Positions 1-8,449 are shown, counted from the stretch's first letter. The stretch is DNA of 47,935 nt from Prosthecobacter sp. (GCF_020439865.1 NZ_JAGRPF010000192.1:1-47935); one strand, 5' to 3'. Notes: generated by a model not told the origin, from the letters alone. Translations and numbers: made by a program.

Positions 1-61
1 CTACGGTTTGCAGCGTCATGAAGCACCGCAATTCCGGCATAGTGGTTTCCATTATGCGCTC

Positions 62-149
62 TGGTGCCGATGGCCGGACTCGAACCGGCAAGGGCGTTTC
101 CGCCCAGCGGATTTTAAGTCCGCTGTGTTTACCATTTCACCACATCGGC
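62..149 (-). tRNA. tRNA-Leu (anticodon UAA)
   Basis: Read on the minus strand this folds as a class II tRNA of 88 nt including an encoded 3' CCA. The 7-bp acceptor stem GCCGATG pairs with CATCGGC, the discriminator base is A, and CCA follows directly. The anticodon stem AGCGGA/TCCGCT encloses the loop CTTAAAA, which gives UAA and so decodes UUA leucine codons. A long variable arm (GGGCGGAAACGCCC) is present, as expected for leucine tRNAs, and the T-loop sequence GGTTCGAGTCC is intact. It lies 44 bp downstream of ndk in the same direction, so read-through transcription from ndk is possible. Confidence 0.95.
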
Positions 150-193
150 GTGGGAAAGCCTGCGCCGCGAGTGTAGCGGAACGGTGCCCGGCC

Positions 194-619
194 TCAATAG
201 CTGAAAATCTCGCCGTGATGGAAGAAGCGCTCGATCTCGATGGCGGCGGCTTCAGGCGAATCTGAGGCGTGGACGACGTTGGTCATCTTGTCAGTGCCGT
301 AATCTCCACGGATCGTGCCTTTCGGAGCCGCCTTGGAATCGGTCGGGCCGAGGAGGTCGCGCACATGGGCGATGACATTGTCACCGCTGAGGACGATGGC
401 GATCACCGGCTTGCTCTTCATGAACTCTGCCACGGTGGGGAAAAACGGACGGTCGGCGATGTGCGCGTAGTGCTCTTTGAGCAGCTCTTCGGTCAGGCGG
501 ATCATCTTGCAGCCGCGAATGCGGAAGCCTTCGTCTTCGAAGCGCTTGATGACTTCGCCGTTGATGCCGCGTTCGACGCAGTCGGGTTTGAGCAGGATGA
601 GGGTGTTTTCTTGAGCCAT
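194..619 (-). CDS. ndk: Nucleoside diphosphate kinase
   Basis: This cytosolic enzyme moves the gamma-phosphate from ATP to other nucleoside diphosphates through a phosphohistidine. The 141-residue protein has the usual length of a bacterial NDK. It begins MAQENTLILLKPD, with the family's strand-1 TLxxxKPD motif. The catalytic histidine is H117 in NVVHASDS, and residues 101-110 hold the nucleotide-binding loop GTIRGDYGTD. The reading frame stays open far upstream of the ATG at 619, but those upstream residues look like antisense noise from the HAD phosphatase gene, so I take the ATG that begins the conserved fold. No strong Shine-Dalgarno sequence is visible. The gene is divergent from the phosphatase gene, with 105 bp between the two starts, and tRNA-Leu follows it. 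Confidence 0.97.
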   Translation of the reverse strand: MAQENTLILLKPDCVERGINGEVIKRFEDEGFRIRGCKMIRLTEELLKEHYAHIADRPFFPTVAEFMKSKPVIAIVLSGDNVIAHVRDLLGPTDSKAAPKGTIRGDYGTDKMTNVVHASDSPEAAAIEIERFFHHGEIFSY

Positions 620-724
620 GAGTCTTTGGGGGGAAAGGGCGCGCACAGTGCCGTCCGCCCCTGCATCCGTCAAGGCTGGGAATCTTTTGCCAGATGGAAA
701 CGCGGCGCTAGGCTCGGCGCTCGC

Positions 725-1468
725 ATGTCCGCCCGTTCGTTTGCCTTTTTCGACCTCGACCACACGCTTCTGCCCTTCGACACGCAGGCGCTGTTCTGCA
801 ATTTCGTGCTCCGGCGCGAGCCATGGCGCGTCTTGCTGCATGCGCTGTTTGTGCCGGTGGCACTCGCACGCGCCTGCGGCCTGGCGAGCACCGCGACAGC
901 GAAACGCGCCTTTTTGAGCTACCTGCGCGGCATGCCGCGGGAGCGGCTTGCCAAGTATGCGCACGAATTCGCCGAGGTCTGCGTGCCGAAGTGGGCCTAT
1001 CCGGATTTGCGCGCCGAGGTTCTGCGCCACAAGCATCAAGGTCGTACGTTGGTGCTGAACACCGCCAGCCCTGATTTTTACGCCCACGAGATCGCCCGCA
1101 CCCTCGGGTTCGACCATTGCATCGCCACGCGGTTTGAGATCGGCGATCCCTTTCCCGGCATGCCGAGACTCGTTACCGGCAATAACAAACACGAGGCCAA
1201 GATCGTCGCGATGGAGGCGGACGTGCCCGGTGTGGCCGATATGAATGAAAAGGAGCGCGCCAACTGCTGGAGTTACTCCGACAGCGCCGCCGACCTGCCT
1301 TTGCTCGAATACGCCGGGTTCGCCGTCCTCGTCCATCCTTCGAAGAGCCTCGCAGCCATCGGAAATCAGCGGGACTGGACCATTCTTCATCCGGCCCGTC
1401 CCTATCGTACCAAATTGGGCGACATGTTCAGGGTGGTGCTGCAGATGTTCGGATTGCATCCCGAGTGA
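725..1468 (+). CDS. HAD-superfamily phosphatase (subfamily IB, SerB-like)
   Basis: The 247-residue protein is a haloacid dehalogenase-type phosphohydrolase. Motif I is FFDLDHTL, with nucleophile D10 and acid/base D12. Motif II is LNTASPDFY near residues 111-119, a lysine follows near residue 159, and motif IV SDSAADLPLLE begins at residue 185 and supplies magnesium ligands. The helical cap sits between motifs I and II, which is the subfamily IB arrangement shared with phosphoserine phosphatase. The substrate cannot be read from the sequence. The frame is open upstream to about 269, but this part overlaps ndk on the other strand. The ATG at 725 lies directly before motif I and fits the family, so it is the chosen start. 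No clear ribosome-binding site precedes it. Confidence 0.85.
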   Translation: MSARSFAFFDLDHTLLPFDTQALFCNFVLRREPWRVLLHALFVPVALARACGLASTATAKRAFLSYLRGMPRERLAKYAHEFAEVCVPKWAYPDLRAEVLRHKHQGRTLVLNTASPDFYAHEIARTLGFDHCIATRFEIGDPFPGMPRLVTGNNKHEAKIVAMEADVPGVADMNEKERANCWSYSDSAADLPLLEYAGFAVLVHPSKSLAAIGNQRDWTILHPARPYRTKLGDMFRVVLQMFGLHPE

Positions 1469-1522
1469 TGTGCGTGCTTGCTCATGCGACAGACGGATTT
1501 ATGATCGCCGCCGCTTCGCGAG

Positions 1523-1599
1523 GCGCCCGTAGCTCAGTGGACTAGAGCAGCGGATTTCTAATCCGTAGGTCGCAGGTTCGATCCCTGCCGGGCGCGCCA
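1523..1599 (+). tRNA. tRNA-Arg (anticodon UCU)
   Basis: A canonical 77-nt tRNA including an encoded CCA. The acceptor stem GCGCCCG pairs with CGGGCGC, the discriminator is G, and CCA is at 1597-1599. The D-arm AGCTCAGTGGACTAGAGC and the T-arm GCAGGTTCGATCCCTGC are intact. The anticodon loop TTTCTAA at 1555-1561 gives UCU, which reads AGA and AGG codons. No integrase gene or direct repeat of the 3' end was seen nearby. Confidence 0.96.
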
Positions 1600-1695
1600 T
1601 GGCAGACATGCAGATCTAGATGAGCCAGTAAATGGACAGGGTTTCGGCATGGGCACGGGTCTAGGGATACCGAAATAAGGTCGTTCTGACGAGCT

Positions 1696-1722
1696 GATTG
1701 CGTGGCGCCAACCGCCACAATC
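1696..1722. repeat. Inverted repeat (10-bp hairpin with a 2-nt bulge)
   Basis: GATT at 1696-1699 and GTGGCG at 1702-1707 pair with CGCCAC at 1713-1718 and AATC at 1719-1722, around a 5-nt loop. Two bases (GC) bulge on the left arm. No T-run follows on either strand, so it does not look like a standard intrinsic terminator. It sits in the 250-bp gap between tRNA-Arg and the TolC-like gene, upstream of the candidate promoter. Its role is unknown. The rest of that gap (1600-1849) holds no convincing gene. Confidence 0.4.
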
Positions 1723-1758
1723 ATATCGCGCTTAATGTCTTGCCTTGGTGCCGGGCAG

Positions 1759-1786
1759 CTGACAGTCTCCACAAAATAAGTATAGC
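1759..1786 (+). promoter_or_regulatory. Candidate sigma70-type promoter of the secretion block
   Basis: CTGACA at 1759-1764 matches five of six -35 consensus bases. After 16 bp, TATAGC at 1781-1786 matches four of six -10 bases. Transcription would begin near 1793 and leave a leader of about 57 nt before the ATG at 1850. It is the best such pair I found in this gap, but matches of this quality arise by chance. Confidence 0.3.
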
Positions 1787-1849
1787 GACCTAGGGAGGCT
1801 AAAAAACAACCCTTGTGAAATTAAATTGAGCTGTGGGGTAAGAATTGAA

Positions 1850-3610
1850 ATGACGATCTTCCGTAAACCAAACCTAATTTCCCCCGTGTCGCAGGATACA
1901 TCTCCATGTTTGTGTTGGCGACTCAAGCGCGCCGCCGTCGCCCTGGTGCTTCCTTTCGTGTGCATGGGTGGTAGCGCCAGTGCGACAGAGGAACGCCTGA
2001 CGCTGCGGGCGGTGATATTGAAAGCGCTGGAGAGCAACAATGACATCCAGATTGAGGAGCTGGGACGGCTCATTGAGGAGGAGAAGATCAAGGTGGCGAG
2101 CCAGCCGCTGGATCCGCGGTTTGAGGCCAGCTACAACTACGAGTCGATCCGCACGCCGCAGAATGCGCAGAACTTTGTTGCCACCGGTGGTGGAACGGGT
2201 GTTGGCGGCGCACCGTTGCTGACACAACCGAACGTGTTCATGCAGCGCAACCACATCGGCAAGATGACGTTGGTGGACAAGACGGCCTCGGGAACGACTT
2301 TTGAGCTGGGGACGACGATGCGGGTGCTCAGCAACAGCCTCAACCGCCGCCTTCCGCCCTCAATTTGGAGTCCGGAATACGAAACCTTCACGGGCCTGAC
2401 GGTGACGCAGCCATTGATGCGGGGGTATGGCAAGGACGCCAACCTGGCGGAAATCCGCATCGCCAAGGCCAATGCGAAGATTGCAGATTATGAATGGCAG
2501 GCGCGGACGTCTGCGGTGGTCGCGGAGGTGATGAAGCGTTATTACGATGTGATTTTCACGCGGGAAAACATCTTGGTGCAGCGGGAGGGGATCGCGCTGG
2601 CGGAAAAGCTGCTGGAGGACACCCGGAAGCGCAGCAGGGAAGGTGTGGCCGCAAACAATGACGTGGTGGTGGCCGAGGCGGGGGTTTATCAGCGCAAGGA
2701 GGAGGTGCTGGCCGCGGAGATGCAGTACATCGAGAGGCAGAACGCGCTGCAACTGCTCTTCAAACGTTCGGATGATGTTTACATGCAGGGCACCCGGATC
2801 GTTCCGGTGGACAAACTCACTGAGACGATGCCTGCGGCCGACCGCAACGCACTGATGGGGGTGGCTCTGAGGAACCGGTATGAGGTCAAGCAGGCGGAAC
2901 AGTTTATTAATGCGCGCGATGCGCAGAGCCAGCTGGCTCACAGTCAGTCCCGGCCGCGTCTGGATCTGGTGGCCAGCGGCGGACTGCATGGCCTGCAGGG
3001 CAACCTCGCAGAAAGTTATTCGCGCGCTTTTCAAGCCCAGGGGCCGGAGTGGACGGCGGGATTCCAATACTCTCTCCCTCTCAATCGCGATCACATGAAG
3101 GCGACCGAGCGCCTCGCAAATCATCAGCAGGAACAGGCCGTGGTGCAGGCGGAGAAGACACGGCTGCGCGTGCTGCTGGAGGTGGACACGGTGCTCAATC
3201 GTGTGCGCATCGATCAGCAGCGGCTGGCGGCCACCCGCAAGAGCCGTGAAGCGGCGAGACAATCCGCTGATGCGGAGTTGAAGCGGTTGCAACAGGGAGT
3301 GTCCACCAGCTTTCAGGTCCTGCAATTGCAGCGGGATTATTCTCAGGCGCGTAGCCGCGAACTGGCCACGTTGGCTGACTTTAACAAGAGTTTGGCGGAT
3401 CTGGATCTCACAACGGCAACGGTGTTGGAAAAGCAGAAGATCAGTCTGATGTCGGCTCCACCGCGAGAGCCTGCGCCCGCGGTGATGGTGCGCGAAAAGC
3501 CTGCCGTGGCTGAGGTGGAATCTTCCAGAATGGTCACGCCCCCGGTGAAGCAAACGCTCGGCTCCCGGATCGGCAAATGGTTCCGCCGCAGTGACAAAGT
3601 CTCTCCCTGA
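1850..3610 (+). CDS. TolC-like outer-membrane efflux/secretion channel
   Basis: A 586-residue protein of the outer-membrane efflux protein family, which forms trimeric beta-barrel plus alpha-helical tunnels spanning the outer membrane and periplasm. A cationic stretch and hydrophobic segment (KRAAVALVLPFVCMGGSASA, residues 27-46) make a Sec signal peptide. The mature part starts TEERLTLRAVILKALESNN, the usual opening helix. Long amphipathic helices, such as those near LAEKLLEDTRKRSREG, alternate with short strands, and the fold is duplicated as in TolC. The C-terminal 70 residues form a Pro/Arg/Lys-rich tail. The frame is open back to a TTG at 1826, but the ATG at 1850 is preferred. Its place at the head of adaptor genes suggests it is the outer-membrane exit of the same machine. 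Exact transport partners are inferred. Confidence 0.9.
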   Translation: MTIFRKPNLISPVSQDTSPCLCWRLKRAAVALVLPFVCMGGSASATEERLTLRAVILKALESNNDIQIEELGRLIEEEKIKVASQPLDPRFEASYNYESIRTPQNAQNFVATGGGTGVGGAPLLTQPNVFMQRNHIGKMTLVDKTASGTTFELGTTMRVLSNSLNRRLPPSIWSPEYETFTGLTVTQPLMRGYGKDANLAEIRIAKANAKIADYEWQARTSAVVAEVMKRYYDVIFTRENILVQREGIALAEKLLEDTRKRSREGVAANNDVVVAEAGVYQRKEEVLAAEMQYIERQNALQLLFKRSDDVYMQGTRIVPVDKLTETMPAADRNALMGVALRNRYEVKQAEQFINARDAQSQLAHSQSRPRLDLVASGGLHGLQGNLAESYSRAFQAQGPEWTAGFQYSLPLNRDHMKATERLANHQQEQAVVQAEKTRLRVLLEVDTVLNRVRIDQQRLAATRKSREAARQSADAELKRLQQGVSTSFQVLQLQRDYSQARSRELATLADFNKSLADLDLTTATVLEKQKISLMSAPPREPAPAVMVREKPAVAEVESSRMVTPPVKQTLGSRIGKWFRRSDKVSP

Positions 3611-3666
3611 TCTATTGACCTTTCCGGTTGGGTTGTATTTGGAGCGGGTCGGACTTCTCAATTATT

Positions 3667-4428
3667 ATGCGCTTTGTGCCCACCATTCTTCTGTTCGCTT
3701 TCGTTGCGGCTGCCCAAACGCAGGACGTGGCTCGCACGGAATGGCGTGACGGAGTGGCAAAGCCGTTTCGCACGGTAACTTTGAGCGCTTCATTGCGGGA
3801 GATGATCACGAAGATCGCCGTGGAGGAAGGTGATCGTGTGACCGAAGGTCAGGTGCTCGTCAGCCTCGAAGCCGAGAAGGAAAAGGTGGCCGTGGAGCGC
3901 CTGCAACTCATGCTCGACAAGGCGTTGTTCGATGCCAATGCGGCGAAGCGCCTTTTTGAGCAGAATGTCTCCAGCAAGGACGAGATGATGGTGAAAGAGG
4001 TGGAGATGAAGCGCATCAAAGCCGAACTGAAAATCGCCGAGGCTGAAGTCGCCGAGCGTGAAATACGCTCGCCGCTCACCGGGGTGGTGGTGCGCCGGTT
4101 TCATGAACCGGGCGAGGCGGTCAATGAAGCGGAGCCGATGCTGCAGGTGATGGATGCGGACCGCCTGCTGCTGCTGTTTCATCTGGAGGCCACCCAGCTT
4201 CCTTTGATTCATCTCGGTCAGGAACTGGCGGTGCGGTTTCCCGAAATGCCCGCGGTGAAAGCGGGCATGGCGAAGGTGAATTTCATCGACCCCGAAGTCG
4301 ATTCACGCAGCGGATTGTTCCGTGTGCGGCTGCTTCTGGACAACAAAGACGGCGTGTTTCGTCCAGGTCTGCGCGCGCAGGCTGCGTTCCCGGCGGATGA
4401 CTCCAAACCCAAGCCTTCAGGCAATTGA
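3667..4428 (+). CDS. HlyD/RND-type periplasmic adaptor (membrane fusion protein), short form
   Basis: A 253-residue secreted or membrane-anchored adaptor. MRFVPTILLFAFVAAAQTQ is a likely signal peptide. Residues 34-68 (AKPFRTVTLSAS through GDRVTEGQVLVSLEAE) form the first half of a biotinyl-lipoyl-like hairpin. A short coiled coil covers residues 70-130. The second half follows in REIRSPLTGVVVRRFHEPGE, and a beta-barrel domain with the family ending VFRPGLRAQAAF closes the protein. Proteins of this family link an inner-membrane transporter to a TolC-type channel. It is shorter than typical MacA or HlyD (about 350-480 residues) because its coiled coil is short. The start at 3667 begins the signal peptide; an in-frame TTG at 3628 is less likely. 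The gene lies 56 bp after the channel gene and 24 bp before the next adaptor. Confidence 0.88.
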   Translation: MRFVPTILLFAFVAAAQTQDVARTEWRDGVAKPFRTVTLSASLREMITKIAVEEGDRVTEGQVLVSLEAEKEKVAVERLQLMLDKALFDANAAKRLFEQNVSSKDEMMVKEVEMKRIKAELKIAEAEVAEREIRSPLTGVVVRRFHEPGEAVNEAEPMLQVMDADRLLLLFHLEATQLPLIHLGQELAVRFPEMPAVKAGMAKVNFIDPEVDSRSGLFRVRLLLDNKDGVFRPGLRAQAAFPADDSKPKPSGN

Positions 4429-4452
4429 TCGACACGAATCTTTTCTGCCTGC

Positions 4453-6279
4453 ATGAATCCTGATCCCACGCCGCCCGGCTTTTTCTCCGACTATGAATTT
4501 CTCGCGGGATTCAATGGCGAGCCCGGCGTGTTTTGGAAACGGCTATGCGAATTCGCCCGTGCCCGTCTCGAAGCGGAGTCGGTCTGCCTCCTGCTCGGTG
4601 GATCGGCGCCGGGAATGGAAATTCGCGTGCTGGCCCAGGCTCCGCAGGGCGTGGCCAAAGGTCTGGCGAAGGCGGGAGTCAGCACGGAACTGCCGCAGGT
4701 CACATCTCCAAATTTCGAGCCGATGCCGGGTCCGCTGGGCAGGCGATTTCAAGCGCTGGTGCTGCCAGCACGCGAAGGTTTGCCGACGCTTTGGATGGTC
4801 GCGGAAGGCCTGACCGGTGGAGACTTGGACGATTTGACCGATTCGGTTTCGAAAGAGATTCGTGCGCTGACGGACATGTATCAGGCGCGGCGACATGCGC
4901 TGCGCAGCGAGGAAAAACTGCTGACGTTGACGGAAGTTCTCGGGCTCGGGCTCGTGCTGGGAGAGACGACGCATTTCAAGGAAGCAGCACTGCGGGTTTG
5001 CCACGAACTCGCGGCACCGATGCGCGCATCGCGCGTGTCGATCGCCTGGCTGGACGGGCAGGATCTCAAATTAAAAGCGACCAGCCATGGCGGGCGCATT
5101 TCATCCAACTCACAGGAGGCTCTGGCGCTGCAGCAGGTGATGGAGGAGGCGATGGATCAGGACAACGAGGTGTCGTATCCCGAGATTCGCGGTACATCGG
5201 TGATCAGCCGTGAGCATCGCCAGTTTTCCGTCGCGCGTGAAGGCGTTGCCGTGCTGTCCGTTCCGATGCGGCACCCGAAGGATGTCGTGGGGGTCGTTTG
5301 TCTTGAGCGTCCGGCGGAAGAAGGCGCGTGGGAGGCCGGCGAAGTCGAGCGCGTGCGATTGCTGGCGGATCTCGTGGCTCCGCGGCTGGAAGGACTGCAT
5401 GAAAAGACCGGCTGGTTCGGACGCCGAATCTGGCGCTCGGTTCGACGTCGTGCGGCGGGCTTGCTTGGGCATGAGCACACCGGTTGGAAGCTCGCGGCGG
5501 TGGTGATCACGATCACTTTTATCGCACTGGCCCTGATCAAGGTTGAACACAAGGTCCGTGCGCCCTTCATTTTAAAGACCGATGCCGCCGCACTAGTCTC
5601 AGCACCGTTTCCCGGTTACATTCAGGAAGCGCATTATCATCTCGGCGATGTGGTGAAGAAGGGGCAGTTGCTGGTCGGATTGGATCGCCGGGAACTGCTG
5701 CTCGAGCAGGCGGACACCGAAGCGTTGCGCAACAAGGCCGAACGCGAAGCCCGAAGCAACGAAGCGGAGAGCAAGCTCGCCCAGATGCGTGTGGCCCAGG
5801 CTGAAGTGCAGCAGGCGGATGCAAAGCTGGCGGTCGTTCGTCACAGGCTGAATCTCACTCGAATAGTGGCGCCGTTCGACGGCGTTGTCGTCGAAGGCGA
5901 TTTGCGTGAACGGCTTTCTTCTCCGGTGCAGAGCGGCGAACCGCTGCTGAAGATTGTGCAGATCAAAGACTTGTTCGGCCAGTTGCAGGTGGACGATCGT
6001 GACGTCTCCTATCTGGCCTCCAACATGACGGGTGAACTGGCCTTCACGAGCCGTCCCGCCGAACACTTTTCGGTTCAAATCGACCGCTTTGAACCCGTGG
6101 CCGAGATTCGGCAGGAGGGAACGGTGTTTCTGCTGAGGGCGCACGTGCTGGATGATCCGCAATCATGGTGGCGCCCTGGCATGAGCGGCGTGTGCAAGAT
6201 CAATGCCGGCAGGCGCTCGTTGTTGTGGATCGGCGGTCATCGTCTTGTCGAAGCCCTGCGTCTGTGGTTCTGGATTTGA
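4453..6279 (+). CDS. GAF domain-transmembrane-HlyD adaptor fusion
   Basis: A 608-residue fusion. The N-terminal 340 residues lack a signal peptide and should be cytosolic: a degenerate GAF-like region at about 20-140, then a clearer GAF domain at about 155-312, ending in RVRLLADLVAPRLEGL. A basic stretch (FGRRIWRSVRRR) precedes one transmembrane helix at about 345-364 (WKLAAVVITITFIALALIKV). The rest is a HlyD-type adaptor: lipoyl half at 380-412 (SAPFPGYIQEAHYHLGDVV), coiled coil at 412-465, second half at 467-501 (RIVAPFDGVVVEGDL), and a barrel ending WWRPGMSGVCKINAG. GAF domains commonly bind small ligands, so a cytosolic signal might be coupled to the periplasmic arm, or the domain may be a docking surface. 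The ligand is unknown. The stop codon overlaps the ribosome-binding site of the next gene, which indicates translational linkage. Confidence 0.85.
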   Translation: MNPDPTPPGFFSDYEFLAGFNGEPGVFWKRLCEFARARLEAESVCLLLGGSAPGMEIRVLAQAPQGVAKGLAKAGVSTELPQVTSPNFEPMPGPLGRRFQALVLPAREGLPTLWMVAEGLTGGDLDDLTDSVSKEIRALTDMYQARRHALRSEEKLLTLTEVLGLGLVLGETTHFKEAALRVCHELAAPMRASRVSIAWLDGQDLKLKATSHGGRISSNSQEALALQQVMEEAMDQDNEVSYPEIRGTSVISREHRQFSVAREGVAVLSVPMRHPKDVVGVVCLERPAEEGAWEAGEVERVRLLADLVAPRLEGLHEKTGWFGRRIWRSVRRRAAGLLGHEHTGWKLAAVVITITFIALALIKVEHKVRAPFILKTDAAALVSAPFPGYIQEAHYHLGDVVKKGQLLVGLDRRELLLEQADTEALRNKAEREARSNEAESKLAQMRVAQAEVQQADAKLAVVRHRLNLTRIVAPFDGVVVEGDLRERLSSPVQSGEPLLKIVQIKDLFGQLQVDDRDVSYLASNMTGELAFTSRPAEHFSVQIDRFEPVAEIRQEGTVFLLRAHVLDDPQSWWRPGMSGVCKINAGRRSLLWIGGHRLVEALRLWFWI

Positions 6280-6283
6280 GGAG
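6278..6283 (+). promoter_or_regulatory. Ribosome-binding site of the M50-HlyD gene
   Basis: GAGGAG lies 9 nt before the ATG at 6293 and shares bases with the TGA stop of the preceding gene (6277-6279). It is the clearest Shine-Dalgarno sequence in the block and fixes the start at 6293 over the open frame reaching back to 6203. Confidence 0.75.
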
Positions 6284-6292
6284 ACGATTGTC

Positions 6293-8440
6293 ATGAACCG
6301 CGCCCCTACCTTCGACGAATCGTGGCACCGGGTGGAGAATCGTCGTGTGCGTCTGCGGCCCGGCGTCGAAATCTTCCCACAGCGGTTTCGTGGTCAGCGC
6401 TGGTATGTGGTGCGTGATGCGCTGGGGAATCGATTCTTTCGCATTCGTCCACCGGCGTATCGGTTCATCTGCGAAATGGAACGCTCCGCCACGGTGGGCG
6501 AGGCATGGGACCGCACGCTGGACAACGCCGCCGAGGAAGCGCCGGGGCAGGGGGAGATCGTGCAGCTTTTGTCGCAGTTGCATCAGTCAGGCCTGCTGCG
6601 CAGTGACATCGAGGGCGATGTGGCGACGGTGTTTGCCGCGCAGCAAAAGGAACATCGTCGCCAGGTCACAGGCCAGTGGGCGAATCTCCTTTTCATTCGC
6701 ATTCCACTCATCAATCCGGATCGCTTTTTGCAGCGCACGCTGCCGCTGGTGAGCTGGTTGATCTCGCGGGCGGGGTTCGTTATCTGGCTGGCGCTGCTGG
6801 CGTTTGGGGCGAAGGCGATCGTCGAAAACTGGGCGGAGTTTCGCGCTGAAACCGGCGGGCTGCTCGGAGCCGACAATCTGCCCTGGCTCTATGCGGCGAT
6901 CATCGTGATCAAAGGACTGCATGAATTTGGTCACGGCTATTTTTGCCGCAAATACGGCGGGGAAGTGCCGCAGATGGGCATCATGCTGCTGCTGTTCAAT
7001 CCGCTGCCGTTTGTGGATGCGTCATCGAGCTGGGCCTTCCGCGAGAAGGGCAAACGGGCGCTGGTGGCTGCAGCCGGGATGATCGTGGAGGTCTTTCTCG
7101 CCTCCGTGGCGGCGATCGTGTGGGCGAACAGTGGGGAAGGACTGGTGCATTCCGTCGCCTACAACGTTGTGATCACCGCCTCGGTCGGCACGCTGATTTT
7201 CAATCTGAACCCGCTGCTGCGTTTCGATGGTTATCACATCCTCTCGGATCTGCTGGAGGTGCCGAATCTGCAGGGCAGGGCGACGCGGACGGCACTCTAC
7301 ATGGTGGAGAAGTATTTCTTCCGGCTGCCCAACTCAACGAATCCGGCGGACACCAAGACGGAAACCTTCTGGCTGGTGTTTTACTTCGTCGCAGCCTTTA
7401 TCTACCGCATTCTGCTGCTCGTCGGTATTCTGCTGCTTGTCTCGCACTGGTTCTTTGTCATCGGCATGCTGCTGGCGATCGGATTTGCGTTTATGTGGCT
7501 GGTGATGCCTGTGGTCAAAGCGGTGAAATACCTGTGGTCGAGTCCAAGGCTTGAAGCTCGACGTGGTCGTGCGGTGGGCCTCACGCTGGCACTTTTCATC
7601 ACGATCTTCGGCGTAATCGCCTTCGTGCCGATGCCAAATCACTTCCGCGCGGCAGGCGTGGTTCGTGCGGATCCTTTTGCACACGTTTTTGCCGGAACGG
7701 CGGGCAAGGTAAGCGAGATCATCGTGGCTTCCGGAACGATGGTCGAGGCGGGCCAGCCGTTGTTGCGATTGACGAATTTCGAATTGGATCGTGAGATCGA
7801 ACTGGCAAGCCTGAGCCTTCAAGTGGCGCAGATGCAGCAGCGCGAGGCCTTGGAATTTGATCCTGTGCGCCACCTCAGCCTCGAGGGTTACCTGACCGCG
7901 ACTCGTGCCCGGCTTGCAAAGTTCACGGCGGAAAAAGAGGCGCTGGTGGTGGTGGCACCGGCCGCGGGCCGTTGGATCGCGCCGGAGATGATCTCGGTGG
8001 TCGGCGCGACCTTGCAACGCGGCACCGAACTGGGCGTGGTGCAGGGCGAGGGCAGCCACTATCTGGCCGCCGAGGTGCGTCAGGCCGATGTGGCGCGGTT
8101 GTTTGGTGGCAATGTGAAGGGCACCGGCGTCAAGATCCGGGGGCAGGAACAGCACACTCTGGCGGTGTCCGATTTGCAGGCGATTCCGGCTGATCGCGAT
8201 CCCGCTTCGCAGGATCCGAGAAAACGGGGACGTGGTGGGATTCAGGGAATGGATCCGAGACGCGGCTCGCCGAGTTCTGAACCGTTTTTCGAGGTGCGTG
8301 CCTTTCTCGTGCCGCAGTCTGAGTGCTATCTCGTGCATGGGCAGCAGGCCGTTGCCCGGCTCGATCTGCCCTGGGAGCCGCTCCTCACCCAGTGGGTCCG
8401 CAGCCTGCGCCAGCTCTTCCAGCGCAACTACCGCGTGTGA
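6293..8440 (+). CDS. PqqD-like domain/M50 zinc metalloprotease/HlyD fusion
   Basis: A 715-residue membrane protein with three parts. Residues about 25-105 match the PqqD/RRE winged-helix pattern: WYVVRDALGNRFFRIRPPAY, then ERSATVGEAW and IVQLLSQLHQSGLL. Residues 150-450 form a polytopic M50 (site-2 protease-type) domain with zinc motif HEFGH (H210, E211, H214) and the distal motif NPLLRFDGYH (N306, D312), so the zinc site looks intact. From about 450 a HlyD-like arm follows (HVFAGTAGKVSEIIVASGTM), with lipoyl-like halves, a short helical hairpin and a barrel. This resembles proteins annotated as putative peptide zinc metalloproteases, of which the Bacillus YydH protein is an example. The PqqD-like part may bind a leader peptide, and the giant protein encoded next but one is the obvious candidate substrate; that is inference. 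The SecA-like gene starts 9 bp downstream. Confidence 0.87.
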   Translation: MNRAPTFDESWHRVENRRVRLRPGVEIFPQRFRGQRWYVVRDALGNRFFRIRPPAYRFICEMERSATVGEAWDRTLDNAAEEAPGQGEIVQLLSQLHQSGLLRSDIEGDVATVFAAQQKEHRRQVTGQWANLLFIRIPLINPDRFLQRTLPLVSWLISRAGFVIWLALLAFGAKAIVENWAEFRAETGGLLGADNLPWLYAAIIVIKGLHEFGHGYFCRKYGGEVPQMGIMLLLFNPLPFVDASSSWAFREKGKRALVAAAGMIVEVFLASVAAIVWANSGEGLVHSVAYNVVITASVGTLIFNLNPLLRFDGYHILSDLLEVPNLQGRATRTALYMVEKYFFRLPNSTNPADTKTETFWLVFYFVAAFIYRILLLVGILLLVSHWFFVIGMLLAIGFAFMWLVMPVVKAVKYLWSSPRLEARRGRAVGLTLALFITIFGVIAFVPMPNHFRAAGVVRADPFAHVFAGTAGKVSEIIVASGTMVEAGQPLLRLTNFELDREIELASLSLQVAQMQQREALEFDPVRHLSLEGYLTATRARLAKFTAEKEALVVVAPAAGRWIAPEMISVVGATLQRGTELGVVQGEGSHYLAAEVRQADVARLFGGNVKGTGVKIRGQEQHTLAVSDLQAIPADRDPASQDPRKRGRGGIQGMDPRRGSPSSEPFFEVRAFLVPQSECYLVHGQQAVARLDLPWEPLLTQWVRSLRQLFQRNYRV

Positions 8441-8449
8441 TTTTCCGCC

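Noticed and set aside
8..265. Short plus-strand frame of 85 codons
   Set aside because: It runs across tRNA-Leu and the 3' end of ndk in antisense, so it is a shadow frame.
269..724. N-terminal extension of the HAD phosphatase
   Set aside because: It is antisense to ndk and shows no HAD-related sequence; motif I begins just after the ATG at 725.
620..1459. N-terminal extension of ndk by about 280 residues on the minus strand
   Set aside because: The frame is open, but the extension is antisense to the HAD phosphatase, has no recognisable fold, and NDK normally starts at the MAQENTLILLKPD position.
1523..1849. Mobile-element insertion at tRNA-Arg
   Set aside because: No integrase, no repeated tRNA 3' end and no transposase gene is visible in the window.
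2360..3661. 433-codon minus-strand frame opposite the TolC-like gene
   Set aside because: His/Arg/Leu-rich translation typical of an antisense frame in GC-rich DNA, while the plus strand has a clear family match.
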